Of a stretch of 64,000 nucleotides of DNA, positions 1 through 9,670 are shown piece after piece; position 1 is the stretch's first letter; every line of letters begins with the position of its first letter. The stretch comes from Macrosoma leucophasiata (taxonomy: Eukaryota > Arthropoda > Insecta > Lepidoptera > Hedylidae). The stretch lies in contig JAWQUS010000030.1 of the NCBI GenBank assembly GCA_036365455.1, positions 4,340,001 to 4,404,000 of the forward strand, written 5' to 3'. The position numbers and the translations under genes were made by a program. The notes beneath the pieces were generated by a model. That model was not told the origin of the DNA, ran no database searches, and was given only the letters and a program-made list of their open reading frames with translations.

Positions 1-120
1 GTCTCGAGACGCACCGCCAGCGTTTTATCAGAGAACAGGCCGCTTGATCACATTAAGCGATAGTTATTAAAACCATATTTTGGATAAGCGAAGAGTTCCC
101 TGACAGTACCTCCAACCTTT

Positions 121-430
121 TTACTGGTGGTAGAGCTCCAGTGACGGAGCTCGCGGGCGTAGGCACCACCGCATTACCTAATATACTTGCCGCTAAATGG
201 TAGTGTTCAGCACTATCGTGTTCCGGTCAGGTAATGTACGGTAATGTACGGTAATGTACGGACCTGTAATTTCCGGCACAGAGGCGTAACACCTTAGGCC
301 TCAAGAGTGGTAACGCATCTGCATTTTGACCTTAGTCTTTGTGTGGGTGTCTATAGGCTGCAGTCATCACTTAACATCAACGTGAACTGCATGCTTGTTT
401 ACCAATTCCATTAAATATTAAAAAAAAATC
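121..430 (+). repeat. L-family dispersed repeat, full-length copy
   Basis: First of more than 20 copies of a ~285-bp family, called L here. Full copies start at TTTTTACTGGTGGTAGAGCT and end in CATTACATAAAAAAA. The shared left end and A-rich right end suggest a SINE or a LINE 3'-end unit; the right end (ACTGCATGCTTGTTTGCCAC) resembles tails of lepidopteran non-LTR elements. This copy carries GTAATGTACG three times in tandem at 231-260. Confidence 0.75.
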
Positions 431-926
431 AAGAAAAACGTTGGTGATTAAAAGGATCGTGCAAACTGGATTGTACATTGATTTGAAATCTGGTTGCTGG
501 ACGCATGATTTTTTTTAGATGTTAGTAAAATGTAAAAGGTTTGGTGCATTCATGCGTGAGTAAGTATGTACGCTCTTAAGAGCCTCCACTGAAGCTTTAT
601 TACAATGTAGGTATATTCCTTTTTACTAGTGGTTGTGCACCCTTAGTCCACCACTGCCTGCTTTTAATGGTAGGGTTCAGCACCACCAATTTGCAATTAT
701 TTAAGGTATGGTTGTGAAATGTATACAGGTATTTTTTATATTTTTCATAAAGGTAGCAAACAAGCATAAGTACAATTTTATTTGTATAGATGGTAAGAAA
801 ATGCTGTTTCTTATGAACAGCATTTTACTTACAGCATTTATCTATATAAAAACCAAAAATCTTCATACGTAGATAGGTACTTAGGTACTTATAGATCGTT
901 GTCACTTCGCTATTTTGCCGGAAATT
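431..926. other. Non-coding, one degenerate L fragment
   Basis: No gene is seen. Around 620-700 there is a weak match to the start of the L repeat (TACTAGTGGTTG, then AATGGTAG..GTTCAGCACCACC). The rest is AT-rich with no recognised structure. Confidence 0.5.
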
Positions 927-1411
927 ACGGGACCATAAGTTATACTTACCATCTGACTGGAACTCCATACCTACATAACACCTACTAGGTATTTACCATT
1001 GAGTGGAAAGTAGATTAGGTAATGCGATGGCGCCTATGTCCTCGAGTTCCGCAACTGTTGCTCTACCACCAATGAATCATACCTATTATCTAAATATTCA
1101 AGAGTTAACAGTGCATCTGCGTTAAAACCTAAAATTTTATGTAGATTTTTAAGGCTGCAGGCATTTATTTACGGGACCATTAGTTATACTTACCATCTGA
1201 CTGGAACTCCATCCATAACACCTACTAGGTACCTACCACTGAGCGGACAGTAGATTACGTGATGTGATGGCGCCTATGCCCTTGAGTTCCGCTACTGTTG
1301 CTCTACCACCAATTAATCATACCTATTATCTAAATATTCAAGAGTTAACAATGCATCTGCGTTAAAACCTCTATTTTTTATGTAGATTTTTAAGGCTGCA
1401 GGCATTTATTT
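927..1411 (-). repeat. Tandem duplication of a ~244-bp diverged L-like unit
   Basis: Two adjacent direct copies, 927-1170 and 1171-1411, both begin ACGGGACCAT and end GGCTGCAGGCATTTATTT. They differ by scattered substitutions and short indels. Internal words such as CTGACTGGAACTCCAT, GATGGCGCCTATG and TGCTCTACCACCAAT show the unit is a diverged, minus-strand relative of the L repeat. Confidence 0.85.
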
Positions 1412-2918
1412 TAGTTTATAATTAGTACCTAAACTGTACCTATGCATTAGGTATGTCACTTTCATGATACAAAACTTGATAAAGACCTTGACCTTATGAT
1501 TCGCGATCACAAGATGGTCGGTTGCATATTTACCCAGTAGGTACATAACCATTACGTTATTGTATTTTTTTCAAACCGGAAGAGTATGGGAAGTAAGGCA
1601 TGTGTTACAACAATAGTCTCTGTCGGAGGCAGCTGCGGTGATAAGGGGCACGTGGCGTTGTGTCAATATTCTGTATCACCCCTTATCTTGCGGGGGTCGC
1701 TTGCGAACTGACAATTGACAGGGAGTTTTATGGCTGCACATGGTATCTACCTACATCTTGGTCTACGCATAAGTAATTGAGAAAAAGTGTAATCAGTCTT
1801 AAAAAGTATCCTTAAAATTTCGTCAGTTAGCTATACCTAGGTATCGTTAAACGTCAAAATTGCTTATAAAAAGAGATGTTGCAAAAGTCGCGGCACACAC
1901 TGCTGCTGCGATCCCGCGATATTGTATTTAGGTACTACCGCCATATTGGAATAGTTTAACCGCCGTTGTTTGGTTAACTCACTGCACTATTGGAAGAATT
2001 CTTCTTTACTACGATGGGCTCGTCATGTCCGCCGCACTAATTTTGAAAAAAATTTTTTTTGTTCTTTCTTATTTCACGATATTAGGTACCTATATCTCAT
2101 AGTCTCTGACACGACAACAAACGGACGAACAAGAAAAGTTTTTTCTTTGACAAAATTCAACACACACACCCCATGTGTGTGTGTTGTTATGGTTAATTAT
2201 GTCAGAACATTTTAAAAGTATTCTAATGCCAATATAGGTTATTATATAGGTATATTAAATTACCTACATCACTTTGCAATACAGCCCCAATTTGTTCCGC
2301 TGTCGTGTGCAAACATGGTCTGCATTATTTATTTTAATCGCACTGATTACTGTACAACGATACACTGACAGCTGTTGTCACAAATGGTAATCTATTGCGA
2401 CAAATGTGCCCGATCGAACCCCAACAATAAAGAGCGAAGGGTTGATTGGTAAACATTGAAGTCGATTAGACCACAATTTAAAGTGGCTTTAGAATAATAT
2501 TTCTAGTTGAAAATAAGTTTTTTTTAAACCTTTTAAAAATATTGATGGATCTGATCTGATGTTTGACAGAATTCTCTTAACAAAATAGTGACATCTGTTG
2601 ACACAAATCTATACTAAAATGTTTGACACTGCCATCTATTGTAAATTTTTCAAAATTATATTTGTCTACTCCTCACTAGATGGCACTATAAATAGTGCGC
2701 CATCTGTTACCTAATAGTATTACTATTTCAGACAGTAATTCTCGTATGAACAAAAAAGTTCAGCTAGAAATTGATAGATGTCGCACTTGCTTTTATAAAA
2801 TTTTAGGCGGGAAATTTTTGATTTGTCTGTCACAATTCAGTTCAAATAAGTAAATGTTGTTTTGGAGTTTTCTAGCCAATGAAAGTAATAAAAATCTTTG
2901 AATTGTTAAACCAAATAT
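1412..2918. other. Non-coding stretch left of ZNHIT1
   Basis: I see no supported gene. An 81-codon open frame near 1970 has low-complexity content and no recognisable domain. Several CCATCTATT/CCATCTGTT words between 2590 and 2710 hint at an old repeat fragment. Confidence 0.4.
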
Positions 2919-2924
2919 TTTATT
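2919..2924 (-). terminator. Poly(A) signal for ZNHIT1
   Basis: AATAAA on the minus strand, about 150 nt past the ZNHIT1 stop codon and 14 nt past the 96-bp palindrome. It is the first canonical signal downstream of the stop, so the palindrome should be transcribed into the 3' UTR. Confidence 0.65.
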
Positions 2925-2937
2925 TTGCACTGAAAAT

Positions 2938-3033
2938 TAATAATTCTGCCGTGGCATAACTAAAATGCCGTTAACTGACATTCAATTGAATGTCAGTTAA
3001 CGGCATTTTAGTTATGCCACGGCAGAATTATTA
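2938..3033. repeat. Perfect 96-bp palindrome (48-bp arms, no spacer)
   Basis: Every base from 2938 to 3033 pairs with its mirror base around the centre 2985/2986 (TTCAA|TTGAA). Pairing stops at 2937/3034. The arm contains GCCGTGGCATAACTAAAATG. It lies 40 nt downstream of the ZNHIT1 stop codon and upstream of its poly(A) signal. It could be a foldback element or an assembly fold-back artefact. Confidence 0.9.
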
Positions 3034-3072
3034 TCGTCACAAAATAGATAGCGTGTAGGTAAGTCTTAGTTA

Positions 3073-3921
3073 TTATGCAGTCCATTTTAGGCATCTGGTA
3101 TCTAAATGTGTTCCTAAGCACCTAACGGAACAATATCTCGCCCCGCAAGGAATGCACGTGTAGTTGGATGGGAAACCACACACCGCGCAGAAATGGCGAT
3201 CAGGAAATCTGTAAATTAAATATTATATGTAAATTATACAATGTTACGTTTTTGATAGTTTAATGTATTCGATCGGTAAGTAGTCGGTTCGATTTGGTAC
3301 AGTTATGGAAAAGCCAAAAATTGTATCACATCGCATATTTCACTTAAATTCAGCTGATTGAAATGTAGATAAGTATAATAATATCTTTGATTAGTGAAGA
3401 TTACAAAAAGAAGTGTTTGTAAATTCTTGTAAGAATGTTAAATCTTTTTATCTCCTGTTAATTTTGTAATAAGTATTTATTTACTAAAGATTCTTGAACC
3501 AAAAATCATTAATATGGAGTCATAATTATTTTTCCAATAACATTTTATCCTGAACCATAAAAGTAGCAGAATGTATTAAAAACAAATTATCTTACTTAGA
3601 TGGTGGGGCTTGCGATGATAAATAATTAGGTGGATCCGGCCTAAAACTGGCATCTTCTTCAACCAACTGCGCAAACGTCTTCCGGAATCTCATTTTATAA
3701 TACTCAGCACTCTTAGCCTTCTTCTTTCTTGTTGGTTTCTCATTGGAGTCAGCAAACTTTGGTACCTTTTTCGACATAACCAGATCTGCGTGGGGATCTT
3801 CATGAAAATTGTCCTGCTCCAGGGCTTCAATGGCCTTCCTGGCCCTTCGTTTTCTAGCAGCATCATCTAAAACTCTCCTCTTATCTGCTTCTTTAACTCT
3901 ACCTGACTCCCTCGAAGTCAT
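3073..3921 (-). CDS. ZNHIT1: Zinc finger HIT domain-containing protein 1 (SRCAP/SWR1 complex subunit)
   Basis: Two exons on the minus strand: 3921-3596 (108 codons plus 2 nt) and 3208-3073 (136 nt, stop at 3075-3073). The intron 3595-3209 starts GTAAG and ends TTTACAG. The protein is 153 residues; the human protein has 154. The basic N-terminal half matches the family (RRVLDDAARKRRARKAIEAL, then the acidic NFHEDPHADL, then MRFRKTFAQLVEED). Exon 2 holds the HIT zinc finger with Cys116, 119, 127, 130, 135, 139, His143 and Cys148 and ends CLKWTA. The family acts in the nucleus in the complex that deposits H2A.Z. The start has A at -3 and follows the GTF2H5 stop by 8 nt on the same exon, so both probably share a transcript. 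Orthology is seen directly; shared transcription is inferred. Confidence 0.95.
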
Positions 3922-3929
3922 GTTTATGT

Positions 3930-6900
3930 TTATAGTCCTTTATCATGTAACGGGATGCTGAGTTGGTCCATCAAATCGTCTATGCGCGCTTGCAATGTGT
4001 CTACAATATCTGGAGATATGAATAAGTGTGTTTCGTCTAGGTCTTGCAATATAAATTTCCTTCCCAATGCTAATGTCTCATCCAGGTGCAGTAGAAATTG
4101 TTTCATTGCAGGATCACTGGAAGAAGATACAGAATATTTATAAAAGATGTCTAAGAAACGTGGTTTGAGTGCGGATGAGAAAAGAATCAGGATGTTGGAA
4201 ATATTTCATCAGAGCAAGGACTTTTTTCAACTCAAGGTAGGGCTGGTTAATTTTTTTGACTAAAGTAGGAAAATTTTGTGCTCGTATTGCAAGAAATATA
4301 CTGTGATACTTCTGTTTTAGTTCTGTTTGTTACTTGGTGTACAATAAAGATTATTGTTGTTATTCTTCAGGCCTATTTTTTTTGCCTTTGTGATAGAAAT
4401 GTGTAAATACATTTTTTTTAATGTAATGGTAGTGGCAAACAAGCATGCCGTTCACATTGATGTTATGAGATGACTGCAGCCTATAGACACCCACACAAAT
4501 ACCAAGGTCAAGATGCAGATGTGTTACCACTCCTGAGGCCTAAGGTGTTATGCCTTTATGCCGGAAATTACAGGGCCGTACATTACCACCTGACCGGAAC
4601 ACGATAGTGCTGAACACGGCACGCGGCAAGTATAGTAATGCGGTGGTGCCTACGCCCGCGAGCTTCGTCACTGGAGCTCTACCACCAGTATAAATGATCT
4701 GCTGCATATCATTTAATTTCAAATTGGTAGGTCACTGTTAACAAACACATATCTAAATGAAAAAAAGTTTACATATTTTAGGAGCTCGAGAAGATAGCAC
4801 CAAAGGAGAAAGGCATTACGATGCAGTCTGTTAAGGAGGTGGTCCAGGGTCTGGTGGATGATCATCTTGTTGATTCAGAGAAAATTGGCACATCAATATA
4901 TTTCTGGTCTTTTCCAAGGTAACCATTTTGTGATTATTTATATTTCTATGATTTATACAGTACTTTTTAATGATTATATAATTTTTTAAATAGCAAAGCT
5001 AAAAACGCAAAGAAGAGAAAACTACTCGATTTGCAAAGTGAATTGGATAACACTTTGAAAAAATTGAAGAAAACTGAAGACTCAATTACTGCAGAATCAG
5101 TATGTCAAATTTACAATATTACTTACTTATGATTTGATGCAGCTTTATGAGTGGAAAAACATTGCGTAAGGATCTTGTGGGAATTTAGTACAGGGAGGAA
5201 CCCTGTACTTAATTTCAAGTATGTATGTTCATGATTTGAGCACTATGAATTTTTTTTAGAATGTCAATCCCTAAGGGCTTTAAATAGGATGAAAATTGGT
5301 ATACATATAGGATAGGGTATTACAAATAAAAATAAACTATTTCTAGGCCTCAAAATATGACTAGTTGCAACTTAAAATTAAATATATTTATTATTTCTAT
5401 CAATATAGTTAAACTAATCAAAGAGGCACGACTATTGAAGAAAGGGTAGTATAATTATTGGATCATACAATTATTAGTGCTATGCTAACATTTATTATGT
5501 AAACAGATTGGCAGGGTGGACTCAGAAGAGAGAACCCAATTGTTAGCCAAACTTGAGGATGTGACAAAGCAAGAGGTTGAACTCAAGAAAGAGTTGCAGA
5601 AATACAGAGATTCTGACCCCGAGTATATACAACAGCTGAAGACAGAAACACAGGTAAAAATTAATAGACTGCACAATGATTATACTAAATCAGAGGTTCC
5701 CAAACTATTTTTTCTTGTAGACCCTATACAATTTTTTCTGGTTTCTGTAGACCCCCGTCCTTGCTACATTTATATCACATTTCCATATATCCATTTTTAT
5801 TAACGCCTACGTAGACCCCCATTGAGTCTCCCATGGACCACTTTGGGAATCACTGGTATGATGTAAGTAAATTGGAACTATCAGTGTATGTGTTGAGATT
5901 CATTATCGTGGACCCCCATTTTCATTTCATGGACCCCCAAATTTTTTTTTGCTAACGCAGACCCCTTTCCCGTTGTCATAGACCCCCAGGGGTCGATATA
6001 GGCCACTTTGGGATTCACTGTACTAAATGATTAATTCAGATTGATTAATATTTATAATGAAATGGGACATGAAGACCAAAGATCATTTAATCTATAGTGA
6101 TATTTAAAAACAGAAAAAGTTTGTATGCTTGTTTGTATTATTGAATTTTTAGCTAATATTTTGAATGGAACATCAAGATTGACACAAGCTACAATATTGT
6201 TCTGTAACACACTAAAGCAGGACAAAGACATATTCTATTGCACACTTCCTTTAACTTACCAAAAATGGAGTACATTGCTCTGCATAGGTATCACAAAATA
6301 TTATTATGATAGTCTACTATAATTTCAGTATCTCTATGATTTGGCTGGTGGTAGAGTTTCAGTGTAGGGACTTCTTTATTTAAATTTTATAATGGTGGCA
6401 AACAAGCATGCAGTTCACATTGATGTTAAATGATAACTGTAGCCTATAGACACTTACAGAAAAACCAGAGGTCAAAATGCAGATGCGTTGCCACCCCTGA
6501 GACCTTAGATGTTGTGTCTCTGTGATAGTTATTATTTATGGTGCGTTCCCTGTGGTCACACCGTTGGGGCCATACATTACTATCTAACTGGAACACGATA
6601 GTGCTGAACACTACCATTTAATGGCAGGTAAATTAGGTAATGCGGTGGTGCCTACGCCCTCGAGCTCCTACACTGGAATTCTACCACCAAATGGTAATGA
6701 AGTTCAGCGCTATTGTGTAACAGTTAGTTAGACGGTTATGTATGGTTTTGGTTATACCTCTGCTTTTAGTGTGTATGTTTATAGGCTGCAGTTATCACTT
6801 AACATCCATGTGAATTGACTGAACTGCTTGGTTGCCACCTTCATCAAATAAAAAAAATATATGTATTTCAAGTTTTTTCATTAACATTCCGTTAAAGTGG

Positions 6901-7670
6901 CTACCATATCACAAGTCAGGCATATCATATGCATACTGTGTAATTTCTAGCACAAGGTATAACAGCTTAGGCCGCAGGAGTGGTAAATTATACATTTAGA
7001 TCTCTGGTTTATATGTAGATGTATTAGGCTACAGTATTCACTTATCATCAACGTAAACTGTATGCTTTTTGTCAATCAAATGACATAAAAAAACCTTGAT
7101 ATTTCAGTATTAAGCTTATAGTTAAGTAAAATTTTGTTTACAGAACTTAAAATTTGCCATCAATAGATGGACAGAGAACATTTATATACTCAAGTCTTAC
7201 GTCAAGAACACATTTCAAATGGAGAACGATGTTATTGACCAGAGCTTCAATATACCACCAGAATTGGATTACATTGAGAGTTAAAATTAATTTGATTATT
7301 TTTTTAGCTAAATATGTCCATCCAATTGGAAGTGGATTCGGGATTACTTAGCCTGAGTTGCACCAAGACATTTATTAAAGTTATTGTAACATTTCACATC
7401 CTTCTCTAACTTTAACAGATTTCTATTAGTTAGAGAAGGATGTGAAATCTTACAAACCTTAATAAATATCTTGGTGTAACCCAGGCTTCCCAGGCAGTGT
7501 CAATACTTTAGGTTATGAAATTGCACCGAAAATGTTATTGATAATTATTTATATTAAAAAACTTTCTAAAACATTCCTCCTCTAATAAAATGGCTTTGTT
7601 TTGAGTACATAGCAATTTATTTGTGTGATACATACCATTCGACGAGAACTCCTTTCATATAATTCACCAT
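3930..7670 (-). CDS. GTF2H5: General transcription/DNA repair factor IIH subunit 5 (p8/TTD-A/TFB5)
   Basis: Two coding exons on the minus strand: 7670-7636 (35 nt, [11 protein letters not shown] plus TG) and 4116-3930 (187 nt, stop 3932-3930). The donor is TG|GTATG and the acceptor CTTCTTCCAG|T; joining restores a Cys codon followed by [13 protein letters not shown], the family signature. The product is 73 residues (human 71): a small TFIIH subunit that stabilises the complex and stimulates XPB in nucleotide excision repair. The 3.5-kb intron contains the whole MND1 gene on the other strand. The tiny first exon is easy to miss; it fits the family N-terminus, reading frame and both splice sites. 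The ZNHIT1 ATG follows after 8 nt. An upstream ATG at 7673-7675, in another frame, overlaps the start region. Confidence 0.93.
4147..7284 (+). CDS. MND1: Meiotic nuclear division protein 1
   Basis: Five exons: 4147-4236, 4782-4918, 4994-5099, 5507-5653 and 7144-7284 (stop 7282-7284); every intron is GT-AG and the phases agree. The product is 206 residues (human 205). Exons 1-2 encode the winged-helix start ([19 protein letters not shown].., then [13 protein letters not shown] and [12 protein letters not shown]). Exons 3-4 form the leucine/lysine-rich coiled coil. Exon 5 encodes the conserved C-terminus with [14 protein letters not shown] and ends in [13 protein letters not shown]1 pairs with HOP2/PSMC3IP and helps RAD51/DMC1 strand exchange in meiosis. 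The ATG has A at -3. The gene is nested antisense in GTF2H5 intron 1, and intron 4 is swollen by a hAT element and L repeats. Possible poly(A) signals: 7461-7466 and 7584-7589. Confidence 0.96.
4422..4694 (-). repeat. L-family repeat in MND1 intron 1
   Basis: Nearly full minus-strand copy. It runs from the reverse of the A-rich tail (TTTTTTTAATGTAATGGTAG) to GAGCTCTACCACCAGTATAA. It lies within intron 1 of MND1 and therefore also in the GTF2H5 intron. Confidence 0.75.
5691..6020. mobile_element. hAT-type non-autonomous transposon (330 bp)
   Basis: It begins CAGAGGTTCCCAAACT and ends CACTTTGGGATTCACTG, imperfect inverted ends of the kind found in arthropod hAT MITEs. It is flanked by identical 8-bp copies TACTAAAT (5683-5690 and 6021-6028), the length expected for hAT insertion. 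The interior repeats GTAGACCCCC/ATGGACCCCC words, and a second end-like CTTTGGGAATCACTG occurs at 5841-5855. It lies in MND1 intron 4. Confidence 0.85.
6340..7095. repeat. Cluster of diverged L-family fragments in MND1 intron 4
   Basis: At least three pieces: 6340-6375 plus-strand start-like (TGGTGGTAGAGTTTCAGTGT), 6395-6690 minus strand (nearly complete), and 6690-6860 and 6930-7095 plus strand, both ending in an A-rich tail after TAGGCT(G/A)CAG. Divergence is higher than in copies elsewhere, so these look older. Confidence 0.6.
7351..7486. mobile_element. Foldback MITE (136 bp) downstream of MND1
   Basis: Arms of about 60 bp, 7351-7411 and 7428-7486, are inverted copies with a few mismatches; the outer ends read GCCTGAGTTGCACCAAGA and, inverted, GCCTGGGTTACACCAAGA. 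The loop is 16 nt. The right arm supplies an AATAAA at 7461-7466 that could serve MND1. Confidence 0.75.
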
Positions 7671-8150
7671 ATTTCATTATTTCAAATGGTGGTTATAGAA
7701 CTAAGCGTTCACTTTTAGTCTTTTAAAAACTCTGAGGAAATTACTGAGGAATATCTATAGAAATGTGTGAAAATTAAACGAAATATTGTAAGAAAGTGCA
7801 AAAAACGCACGCCAAACCTCCGTTTTAGTCTGTCAACTTGACATTTGTTTTTTTTTATTATTATGGCATCGCTTTTACGCATATTGCCAGTGTCAAGTAA
7901 GACGATATTTCGTATTTATTTAAGCAGCGTAAAAGTTAGTATAATATAGTCATCAAGTATAGTTTAAAAGTATAAGCACCATACGCACCTTTCAAGGTTT
8001 CGGCCAAAACTCTATTTGGATTTGATTTGACATTAATGTCAACTAGGGCAGTGTTGCCAACTCCTAAAATCAAAATAGTCTTACCAGAAAAGAAAGATAT
8101 CGTTTCTCTCGAAAAAATATCGTATTCACAAACGTTATGCAAAAAATACT
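7671..8150. other. Upstream region of GTF2H5 with a possible divergent exon
   Basis: This holds the presumed GTF2H5 (and, if dicistronic, ZNHIT1) promoter on the minus strand. A plus-strand ATG at 7864 opens a short basic/hydrophobic frame (MASLLRILPVSSKTIFRIYL) with GTAAGA at 7898 and GTAAAA at 7930 as possible donors. It could be a first exon of a mitochondrial protein, but no partner exon was recognised. Confidence 0.3.
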
Positions 8151-8737
8151 AATTAGAACATTACGTGGCCTTTAAAAATCTCTAGCATTTGGATAAAATG
8201 TAGAACGCACGATAAAACAAAAAAATACGACTTTTCCCAACATGTCTATAACTGTCTTAAAGGTTCAACTTTTATGATTCAAAACTATTGTACATTTAGA
8301 TATTATTTTTGACACTGTGAGCACTTCTTGATCCTGAGATTCTACCAGATTTCAATTCTATCTAAAACTACAATACTTTATTTTATAAACGTACAGTTTT
8401 CAAAGGCTTGAGAACGTAGGTAAAATACTTACCTCGTGTTTAAATGTTGATTTAATAACATTTGTCTTCAAGGCAAACTTTAAGTTTGGGGTAAACAGAG
8501 TAATTGGATCTCCAGTTTGTTATTGTTTACGGACGGGGAGGTAATTAATTATTTATGATCATTATGAAAATATCCAGTTGCAATTTTGGTTGCAATTATA
8601 AAATTATTCTTACACATTTTATACTTCATCCGCATATTCGATTCAGACAGGTACACAGATTAACGTCACTTTATTGCCCCAATATATTGTCTATAACACT
8701 AGCTTTTAGCTTTTAAACCATCAAAGGGGCAAATGCA

Positions 8738-8780
8738 GTACTTTTATACCTGTCTCATATCGAGACAGGTATAAAAGTAC
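8738..8780. repeat. Inverted repeat, perfect 19-bp stem, 5-nt loop
   Basis: Left arm GTACTTTTATACCTGTCTC (8738-8756), loop ATATC, right arm the exact reverse complement (8762-8780). No gene stop or promoter is nearby to explain it. Confidence 0.85.
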
Positions 8781-9151
8781 AGAGAGACATCGAGTAGATT
8801 ACGATGGGCGTCAGGAAGCGGTTTTATTTTTTTAGTTAAATGAATTTCAGCGTGCATGAATTCTATTTGTATATAGGTATAGGAATTTTGTAGGCAATCG
8901 CATGTTGTAGGCAATATGAAGAGTTGTTTAGAGCTTTAGGGAGTAGGCACCACTGTGCCACCTAATCCACCTTCCACTTATTGATTGTGTTCTGCGCTAC
9001 CGTGTCCAGATTAGGCGATAGTTGATATTCGTTATTTGTACAACAGAGAACAAACAATAGCTGGAAGAGGGCCACGCAACTATTAAAAAAACTTTAGTTT
9101 TGCATACGTGCTGTGTACTTACTTACCCATGGGCACTTCATGAAGTGAAGT

Positions 9152-9189
9152 TTCTGAATACCGTATATCATGATATACGGTATTCAGAA
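9152..9189. repeat. Perfect 38-bp palindrome
   Basis: Centre between 9170 and 9171 (ATATCA|TGATAT); arm TTCTGAATACCGTATATCA. Pairing is perfect from 9152 to 9189 and stops just outside. No adjacent gene is recognised. Confidence 0.85.
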
Positions 9190-9544
9190 TATTAAGGGAC
9201 CTACTACATCTGTCTAAAAACGAAGCTACTTATTTTAACCCACTTTAATCAATTCCTTGAATGTTTATTGATATACGTTCGTATCAATACTTACGTATGC
9301 AACGGTTACGTTGGCGGCGACATGTAAATGCGTTGATCGAACTTGCCCGTGATCTGGCACGTGTTGAATACATACGACGTTCTAACGTAAGGGTGGTCTC
9401 AGCCCTTTGAGAATACCAAATTGCAGAGTGTTATGCTAATGATCAGGCCACATAGAGATGAGATTTGATCGTGAGTTGCGTAGGTACTAAAGAAGAAATC
9501 CACCATGTTCGAAGTTTCTAAACTGCGGGGATACCTACCACAAA

Positions 9545-9670
9545 AACGTTTTTGACAGTCAAGCAGACGGGCCACCTGATGGAAAGTGGTGACCGTCGCT
9601 TATGAACATTTGCAACACCTGGTTGCAAATGTTCATTTTCGGAGAACCCCATATTGAAGCCGCGCATTCA
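9545..9670 (-). repeat. LINE 3'-tail fragment
   Basis: Contains CAGACGGGCCACCTGATGGA and TGAACATTTGCAACACC, words also found at 59640-59740, and typical (in reverse) of CR1-like lepidopteran LINE tails. A local inversion, GGTTGCAAATGTTCAT, follows the second word. Confidence 0.5.

Noticed and set aside
3955..4143. 62-codon plus-strand frame upstream of MND1
   Set aside because: It is the antisense shadow of GTF2H5 exon 2, whose minus-strand frame matches the TTD-A family.
7936..8142. 68-codon minus-strand frame upstream of GTF2H5
   Set aside because: Low-complexity content, no splice signals leading to known sequence, no family resemblance.
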